From: Apostichopus japonicus
Taxonomy: Eukaryota > Echinodermata > Holothuroidea > Aspidochirotida > Stichopodidae
Direction of reading: 5' to 3'
NCBI RefSeq assembly: GCF_037975245.1
Contig: NC_092562.1
Span: forward strand, 4,766,001 to 4,830,000
Length of the DNA: 64,000 nucleotides
Below are positions 59,101 through 64,000 of this stretch, piece after piece. The position numbers were made by a program, and so were the translations under genes. Under the pieces are notes generated by a model. That model was not told where the DNA came from. It did no database searches and saw only the letters and a list, made by a program, of their open reading frames with translations. The number at the start of each line of letters is the position of its first letter. Position 1 is the first letter of the stretch.

Positions 59101-59707
59101 GCGTCCCATTGTTTGTACAGATAGGCTCACCGAAATACATTGTTGATGTACATGTGGTTAAGTTCGAAGTCAAGAATAGGTCATAATATAAAAGACAAGT
59201 TAGGTTAATTGTACTTATTGATATTCCAAAGCTACAATAGGACTCGGAGTGTAGGATTAGGCCTCTACTCCCTAGTTAATACTAGTAGTGGTAGCCATGC
59301 AGTGCCGTGCCATTGTATATTATTACTATTAGGCCTACTACTAGTAGTAGCCTAGGCCTATATTTATATTTTCAACATTGCGCAAACTGTCATTGGACCA
59401 TGCTACTGTAAATATCACTACGCGTTAGCTATTGCCTCGGCTATGTACATCACATGTTCTAGCGAAATACAGAATCGCAAAACCGATACCAACGCTTTTA
59501 TAGTACATTAATAATGTAGAGCGTTAGGCTACATAACTTACAGTAATGACATGGTACAGCCTACGTTAGGCCTAGTCTGTTTATGTATCGTTAAGAAAAT
59601 ATCGTGACAACATAAAGTCTTATACCTCTCAAATCCAATTCACGGTCTCGAACTGCATTAATGTATTGCCCACACTGCTCAATCAAATCTGGCGTGAGTT
59701 TGACCAT
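38061..59707 (-). CDS. SNRPA1: U2 small nuclear ribonucleoprotein A' (U2A'), ten-exon gene (272 aa)
   Basis: Exons in transcript order: 59707-59626, 53778-53738, 50129-50023, 48486-48408, 47265-47219, 47079-46977, 44623-44544, 43775-43697, 41607-41502, 38155-38061. All introns are GT-AG, phases agree, total 819 nt. The protein starts MVKLTPDLIEQCGQYINAV, has leucine-rich repeats (DFSDNEIRKLDGFPLLKRL, LPKLETIVLTNNQIQEL), the cap RNPVIGKKHYRLYVVHKLPQ, then KGKKGAQLAKDIGKRSKTF, and ends in a Glu-rich tail. Family knowledge: U2A' binds U2B'' and U2 snRNA stem-loop IV in the spliceosome. Human U2A' is 255 aa; the extra length is the acidic tail and exon 8. Intron 1 holds three transposon remnants, intron 2 an AAT microsatellite, intron 3 a MITE, and intron 8 a 16-bp minisatellite. 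Introns 4, 6 and 7 (1.1, 2.4 and 0.8 kb) show nothing I recognise. Confidence 0.96.
38156..41501 (-). other. SNRPA1 intron 9
   Basis: 3.3 kb, T-rich on the + strand, no coding sequence recognised. AGTATCT(G/T)T recurs near 38781, 39240, 39515, 40115 and 40578 with similar flanks, possibly an old degenerate repeat. Confidence 0.6.
41502..41607 (-). CDS. SNRPA1: SNRPA1 exon 9
   Basis: Encodes KAITNAKSLEEVERLNQILR then TGQVPGKEAPKKDTA, matching human LAEVERLKGLLQSGQIPG. Acceptor TATTTAG, donor GCAG|GTGAGT. Confidence 0.94.
41790..42660. repeat. 16-bp minisatellite in SNRPA1 intron 8
   Basis: The unit is AAGTAACGAGATGCGT with variants (AAGACGC, GATGCTG, GCGATGG), more than 50 copies. Three units make 48 bp, so - strand frames stay open with a 16-residue period; the 263- and 286-residue frames are artefacts. 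Longer blocks of units also repeat, for example the GACGCCATTGTAACGAGATG segment three times between 42379 and 42580. Confidence 0.95.
43697..43775 (-). CDS. SNRPA1: SNRPA1 exon 8
   Basis: Encodes FVPGAEIPGEKPTPTGPTP then EDIAAIK, matching the human linker up to DVEAIK. Acceptor CATCACAG, donor AAG|GTGAGG. Confidence 0.93.
44544..44623 (-). CDS. SNRPA1: SNRPA1 exon 7
   Basis: Encodes EREAAAQLFKGKKGAQLAKD then IGKRSK, colinear with human FKGKRGAQLAKDIARRSKT. Acceptor TGTATACAG, donor AC|GTGAGT. Confidence 0.95.
46977..47079 (-). CDS. SNRPA1: SNRPA1 exon 6 (LRR cap)
   Basis: Encodes LLRNPVIGKKHYRLYVVHKL then PQLKLLDFRKIRQK, the capping motif of U2A'. Acceptor TTATTTCAG, donor AAG|GTAAAG. Confidence 0.96.
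47219..47265 (-). CDS. SNRPA1: SNRPA1 exon 5
   Basis: 47-nt exon encoding GDIDPLASVLTLRSL, matching human GDLDPLASL. Acceptor CTCTCTCAG, donor GAG|GTAAGA. Intron 5 that follows is only 139 bp. Confidence 0.93.
48408..48486 (-). CDS. SNRPA1: SNRPA1 exon 4 (LRR)
   Basis: Completes the split Cys codon, then RFGEKLQENLPKLETIVL and TNNQIQEL. Acceptor CATTTCAG, donor CTG|GTGAGA. Confidence 0.94.
49296..49878. mobile_element. TTAA-flanked foldback MITE in SNRPA1 intron 3
   Basis: Left end TTAAAGGACTAGTTCAGGTG and right end CACCTGAACCAATCCTTTAA are complementary at 18 of 20 positions, extending two more bases. The interior is partly symmetric (AGTGAAGAAATT against TTTCTTCACTATT). A TTAA target suggests a piggyBac- or Kolobok-like mobiliser; no transposase is present. 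Confidence 0.8.
50023..50129 (-). CDS. SNRPA1: SNRPA1 exon 3 (LRR core)
   Basis: Encodes DQFDTIDFSDNEIRKLDGF then PLLKRLHCLLLNNNRV. Acceptor TTGCCGCAG, donor ATG|GTAGGT, phase 2. Confidence 0.96.
50935..50975. repeat. Short perfect hairpin in SNRPA1 intron 2/3 region
   Basis: CATGGAGCTAT and ATAGCTCCATG flank a 6-base loop, bounded on both sides by TGTACA. It lies in intron 2. Confidence 0.8.
53047..53255. repeat. AAT microsatellite in SNRPA1 intron 2
   Basis: About 200 bp of AAT/ATA triplets with scattered ATC and AAA interruptions. Gives poly-Asn and poly-Ile frames that are not genes. Confidence 0.97.
53738..53778 (-). CDS. SNRPA1: SNRPA1 exon 2
   Basis: 41-nt exon encoding GYKIPLIENLGATL between TTGTAG and a GTGAGT donor. 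Phases 1 to 0 agree with both neighbours. Confidence 0.94.
54910..54945. repeat. CCAGGGAG hairpin 1 in SNRPA1 intron 1
   Basis: CCAGGGAGTTGCTA and TAGCAGCTCCCTGG pair over 14 bases with one mismatch (G-U in RNA), with an 8-base loop. Confidence 0.8.
55152..55766. mobile_element. TTAA-flanked MITE in SNRPA1 intron 1
   Basis: Left end TTAAAGCAGCATTTTGCGT and right end ACGCAAAATGCTGCTTTAA are perfect 19-bp inverted repeats including the TTAA. No transposase. It contains a perfect CCAGGGAGCTG hairpin at 55439-55468. Confidence 0.88.
55437..55470. repeat. CCAGGGAGCTG hairpin 2, inside the TTAA MITE
   Basis: ACCAGGGAGCTG and CAGCTCCCTGGT pair perfectly around TTAGAGTC, flanked by GTAC on both sides. 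Related to the hairpin at 54910-54945, which lies outside the MITE. Confidence 0.82.
56016..57889. mobile_element. 1.87-kb hAT-like element with perfect 8-bp target duplication
   Basis: CATTAGGG at 56008-56015 and 57890-57897 is a perfect 8-bp direct repeat. Ends TAGGGCTGTG and CACAGCACTA are inverted repeats with one mismatch. CGTTTAAACG-type palindromes cluster within 100 bp of both ends, as expected for subterminal transposase-binding repeats. A short + frame near 56690-56770 reads TPSSEKTFEQGS, loosely like the hAT C-terminal dimerisation motif, but it is stop-bounded, so any transposase is decayed. The open frame at 57006-57263 (-) is not recognised. Confidence 0.87.
58491..59096. mobile_element. 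606-bp hAT-like non-autonomous element in SNRPA1 intron 1
   Basis: Ends CAGTGGCAGAGC and AGCTCCGCCACTG are inverted repeats with minor mismatches. Flanks GAAAGCAT (58483-58490) and GAAAGCGT (59097-59104) match at 7 of 8. Shares GGTGGCGCTCCGCTTAGATA-type sequence with the element at 34276-34868. No transposase. Confidence 0.82.
59626..59707 (-). CDS. SNRPA1: SNRPA1 exon 1 (start codon)
   Basis: ATG at 59707-59705. Encodes MVKLTPDLIEQCGQYINAV then RDRELDLR, colinear with human U2A'. Donor AGAG|GTATAA, phase 1. Confidence 0.95.
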
Positions 59708-62700
59708 TTTGACATTTCTCTCTCTTTGTTAATTCGTGTCTAATTAAATCAGAATACGTAACGGTAGCGTTTTGATTCTGACCACATGGAAATTGCGCTT
59801 TTGATGTTTGTATGGAACGCGGAAAAGTGCAAGAATGCATTTTGTAATCTATTCAAATTTCGTACAACCGATGACTATAAACGCTCGAGTGAAACCACAA
59901 CATAGGCCTACAAGAAACCAATATTTTTCAATGTTGTGAAAGTGAAAACAACGTTTTATCCCCTCATACTTTATTAGTTTTATCGTATAAAAGTGACCCA
60001 AGAACAAATTCAAACAAGAGGGCAATCCATGGAGTTGCAGATCTCCGAGTTCACTCCTCCTCAATGACCTAACCTAACCTAATCTAATGATTTAACGTCG
60101 GTGCCTTCCAATCGTAAGGTGCCCGGTTCGAGTCACTCCAAGATTAATGCATGTCGTCCAGGTACAGAGTTGCTGAAATTGACAATTCATAACCAAGGAT
60201 GTTAAATATATTTAAGAGACTGAATTCGGTCAGCTTGCGGCTTTGATAAGCCAATGAGGCTTCTTCGCGAGTTCCTGCTTGCAGGAGGATCTAAAATACA
60301 TACACAACCATCAATGTTGTTTCATGCAAGGCATCATATTTGGGCCAATTTCAACTTTGACCTACCTTGTCCTTGCAACCTAACCCTCAACATCCAAACT
60401 GGAAAGTTCTAGTATGTGTCTCATCATTCTCTACATATCGTGTGGTTTAATGGTATTTCCAACATGTTGACAAGCAGCTAAAATGCCTAGAAACCAATTT
60501 TAGGTTTTTCGACCCTTGACCTCTAACGTTAGACCTATGACGTCATCAATCACACAAGCACAAGGTTAAATGATTAGGCACCTACCCACCATGTTTGAAG
60601 TTGATTGGACTTACGGTTTGGAGGAGGTCGCGACACACTTTCTTGCTCACTCTCACACACACGCATACGGACACTTTTGACCCCTCCCATAGTCATGGTC
60701 TTCCGGTCACCCTGGGGTAACCCACCATGGGTGACCCCTCGACAGTAGCTACTCAGGAAATTAACCATTACCATGGCAACTGTTGCTATATGGCAACTGA
60801 CATAGCTGTATATGGAACAAGTGGCACAGGAACAGTACATTATCTTATCCTCCATATAGGACTCACCGAATGAGATAACAAGAAATGCAACGCAATGGTT
60901 TGGTTACTTCCACACAAAGAGTATCTTTTCAAATGGCAGTATATCCTTTCGGTTTGTCACTCTTTCCTCCTATCAAGGTGAAATGAATAACACTAATAAC
61001 TAGGGGGGGGGGGGGGCTTATTGCTCCTATTAAACATGTAGACCCATAGTGGAGCAGTTAATACCACTATAGTCTTGTTCGACCAATATAAATCAATATT
61101 CATAGCCGTGATTATTTGTATGAAAGCCTGAAATATAAAATCACAGTTATACTTTCTGGCATGTATATGTATGCTTGAATATCCGTCATTACACTAGAAC
61201 TGCAGCAATAACTGGAAGATCTTCAATTTCCGAGGGCTTCATCCCTCTGGAACGTACACCAGTGTAATTCTTTTTCCTGACATGTACTTCGTGCTTGGCA
61301 ATCGCTGTGAGAAATCTGAACCTGAGAATACTGCAGCTCCCCCCCCCCCTCCCCCCATCTTCTTCTTCTTGGTTTACACTGTTACGCCTTTGGTGTTAAA
61401 AAAAGACATGTCAGAAATTAATATTCCATGGAATGTGACTCCGAGCTCAAGTGGGGTTCAGGGGTCAAAGCCCCCGGAAGCTACAACGTATTTAGATATT
61501 TCTTGTTTTCTCGTAGCCGAGTTAACGTCATAAATATACATGTCAGGGACAGAATAATTCAATTTCGGTGGAATTCATTTCAAAGCCCTGGTGAGAAGCT
61601 TTAGCATTTGATGACATTTCAAAAACTCGATGTCAGATACAGGAATAACAATATTCTGTCATGTACTCCAACTTCCAAGCCCGGGCGGGGATCCTGCATG
61701 GCCAGTTCAGCTACAGAGTTTACAGACATTTCCTCTTCTCTGGAAGCGATTTTAAAAATTGCAGAAATTCATCTCTTTAGAAGGTATTCAGTTTGCGCGG
61801 GATATCATACAAAGCCCATAGTGGGGTCCGTTTTGCGAAGTCCATAGATTCTGTAGGATCTGTTAGGTTATAATATTATCCAAATATGAGAATTTATTAC
61901 CGAAAGGGAGCAACAGAGAAAGCATTGTTTCCTTCATTTATAATTACATTACTCTTATGTTCATGGGGAGTGTAAGACAGTATCATTATTCACGATGACG
62001 TCATCAAGATTATAACAATACACAAGCTACCGTAATGTCACTATGCATATGCATATGTATATATATAACGTTGCCAATTGACAATCCACGCCATTGTATT
62101 CACGCCATTGCGTTCAAGCCTTAATTAGCTTCAATTCCATACATTGGTGAAATATTGTACTTGTGTAACCAAACTCTTCCCATTTCCAATTTGCAATTAC
62201 GGTGAAAGGTTTTATTATTGTTGTCCAATAGACTCATCAGGGTCGGTTGAAACTATACAAAAAAGGGAAGGCACATGGAAATGAATGAAACCATTGTTAA
62301 CATGTATTGGCAGCCGCTGCGCGAGCATAATTGACAATAAAGGGAACTTGTTATGTACCTATTGTCTTTCGCCAGATATTATCTATATTGTAATCGTTTG
62401 CTGCATTCTTGTTGGCCTATATATATTCTTCGTATGTTTGACACTGTATGTCTGTTCCAACACCTTAAAATTATAGCATGCAATTCTAGTTAAGGTTCTA
62501 TAACGTACTTAACAGAGCTATTAATAAAACTTAAACAGCACCCTAATCAGCGAACTATTGCAGCCAAACACACAGACGAACACAGATGTCGTATACTACA
62601 GTATACTAAAGGCTACGTTGCAAAGAGTCGTTCAATTTGGCAGATTTATATTCCGATGGGAGGGCCAAGTGAAGATTCCTCCCACTCACACCCTGTACAG

Positions 62701-63589
62701 AAAAAAAGGCAATAGACTTGGTCCGGCAAAAAACAGGAAAATTTAATGGAAAAACTAAATTATATTAAATAAGGAAAAATATAAATAAACAATAACCAAA
62801 ATATACACATTTGTAAGGAAAAAGATACTAACAGTTATACAATTAGTATACACGCTCTAATCTTCCTAGTCTGTAACTCTCAACAGTATATGGTTACAAT
62901 TTATAAGGGCGAAACCATTATGCGTCGGAGGGGGGAGGGGGAGGGGGGGGGACTCCCAGCTAGTGTACAGTTAAAAGAAATATCGCAAATACTTCAACAT
63001 TGTTTCAAACGTCGCAATATATACTGCAAAATTTTGCATATTAGCAGCCTACATTTCCAGGGGGCGTTTAATTGTGGTCACAATTTCAGGGCCGGTAGGG
63101 GGCCGGGGGGGGGGGGAACTGGCTACTTGTGTGGAGGTAGTATGGATTTGGAGCGCCATTGGTACTATACGTATAAATCACGAACCGTTTTTCTAGTAAA
63201 AGGGTCATTTGCCATCGATCAAACCTCATTGTGTGTTAGGAATAGGCCGGATATGCCCGTATTGTCATGAATTCAGTTTGGACTAGGGGCAGCAAGAATT
63301 GATGGATATGCACCAAACATGATGGTGACACATAATAGGTGAGGGAAAAGTAGTATGCCGGGGGGGGGGGGGTTAGGTGTTGATATATTGGAATATTTCA
63401 TCAGCCAGATGTAATGTACATTCATATAATTCTATTGTTCGATTTAAATTAACTAAATTGTAGCATATACAAATAAAATTTGCACTGAATTACAAGGTAC
63501 AAGATTTTAAATATTTAATTCATAACTTAAGAGTTGAATATCATTTCTGCTTTCTTTTCCTAACCTATGCAGATTAATCCTCTTTCCCA
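59708..63589. other. Intergenic region between SNRPA1 start and fucosyltransferase
   Basis: Contains the presumed SNRPA1 promoter just above 59707 (no TATA box seen), a second SINE copy, and poly-G/C runs near 61003, 61340, 62943, 63107 and 63361. No coding sequence is recognised. Confidence 0.55.
60089..60306 (+). mobile_element. tRNA-derived SINE, second copy, decayed head
   Basis: B-box GGTTCGAGTCACTCC, body with GAATTCGGTCAGCTTGCGG and tail CTTGCAGGAGGATCTAAAAT match the SINE at 36601-36898 in opposite orientation. The A-box part is mutated or truncated. Confidence 0.87.
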
Positions 63590-64000
63590 TTAATATTTCC
63601 CCAACATGTTCCCCAATATATTCTTATCTTCACAACTTGTACCCCACGATTTTCTCAAGTCCAAAGTTCCCACACGTCCTTTACCAGTTTTCTTCCAGTT
63701 CAATATTTTCTCTGCGACCCTGCAGAACACCAGCTTGGGATCAAAGTTTCGTGCCATGGCATTCGCCTCTAAATAGCCCGTCTTTTTCCACTGAAAATAT
63801 TGATTAAACAATGTGACATTTTGGTCTACTCTCTTTAAATAATTCGCTAAATCTGAAAAGTTACGGAAATCCTGAACGTGTATAAAGGAATTCGGCGGAG
63901 CGACTTTTTCGTAGTCTTCCCGCGGAGGTCCATACACCACAGGAATGACGTTATGTGAAAGGGGATCCCAAAACTTCTCGGTTATATAGTCAGCGCATTC
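63590..64000 (-). CDS. Alpha-1,3-fucosyltransferase (GT10), C-terminal part, cut by window edge
   Basis: Open frame from the right edge to TAA at 63592-63590, 136 residues. Contains YITEKFWDPLSHNVIPVV, then YGPPREDYEKVAPPNSFIHV and QDFRNFSDLANYL, which are the donor-binding core and following helix of GT10 fucosyltransferases. Known role of the family: transfer of fucose from GDP-fucose to GlcNAc in the Golgi. NFS and NVT are potential N-glycosylation sites. The N-terminal stem, membrane anchor and acceptor region lie beyond the window, so the gene may be single-exon or spliced. The subfamily cannot be assigned. Confidence 0.93.
   Translation of the reverse strand, partial: ECADYITEKFWDPLSHNVIPVVYGPPREDYEKVAPPNSFIHVQDFRNFSDLANYLKRVDQNVTLFNQYFQWKKTGYLEANAMARNFDPKLVFCRVAEKILNWKKTGKGRVGTLDLRKSWGTSCEDKNILGNMLGKY

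Noticed and set aside
60066-60083. Telomere-like CCTAACCTAACCTAA
   Set aside because: Only about two and a half units, not the TTAGGG animal repeat, and inside an intergenic region next to a SINE.

Overview
This window looks like nuclear DNA from an animal. It is AT-rich, with intron-rich genes, GT-AG splice sites, a tRNA-derived SINE, hAT-like and TTAA-flanked transposon remnants, and several minisatellites plus a satellite. Protein similarities and repeat style suggest a marine invertebrate, possibly an echinoderm or other invertebrate deuterostome. That taxonomic guess is inference only. Most long open frames here are by-products of tandem repeats whose unit (or a small multiple of it) is divisible by three.

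Two complete spliced genes converge tail to tail and a third is cut by the right edge. On the + strand, a SPATA6-like gene (sperm connecting-piece family) can be assembled from ten exons at 3068-18321, with all phases compatible, giving 451 codons. On the - strand, SNRPA1 (U2 snRNP protein A') is assembled from ten exons at 59707-38061, giving 272 codons. At 64000-63590 (-) is the C-terminal part of a GT10 alpha-1,3-fucosyltransferase.

The most striking feature is a tandem segmental duplication over the convergent 3' ends. Block A (about 15390-20802) and block B (about 35093-38112) each carry SPATA6 exons 9 and 10, the 3' flank, and all or part of the last SNRPA1 exon. Block A ends inside a truncated SNRPA1 exon that joins a 61-bp minisatellite at a TCTT microhomology. 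Between the blocks lies a 14-kb array of about 43 copies of a 318-bp satellite, seated inside that same minisatellite. The minisatellite derives from the exon 8/intron 8 boundary, so it repeats a 5' splice site inside a near-perfect hairpin. A 27-bp minisatellite expanded to about 70 copies only in block A. A SINE with a target-site duplication sits only in block B.

Layout: 1-3067 upstream flank with a palindrome pair and a small hAT-like element; 3068-18321 SPATA6-like gene with 74-, 61- and 27-bp minisatellites; 18322-20802 3' flank of block A; 20843-34912 satellite, interrupted at 34276-34868 by a TIR element; 34913-38060 block B; 38061-59707 SNRPA1, whose introns hold a 16-bp minisatellite, an AAT microsatellite, two TTAA-flanked MITEs and two hAT-like elements; 59708-63589 intergenic with a second SINE; 63590-64000 fucosyltransferase. 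No rRNA gene, functional tRNA gene or CRISPR array was recognised.
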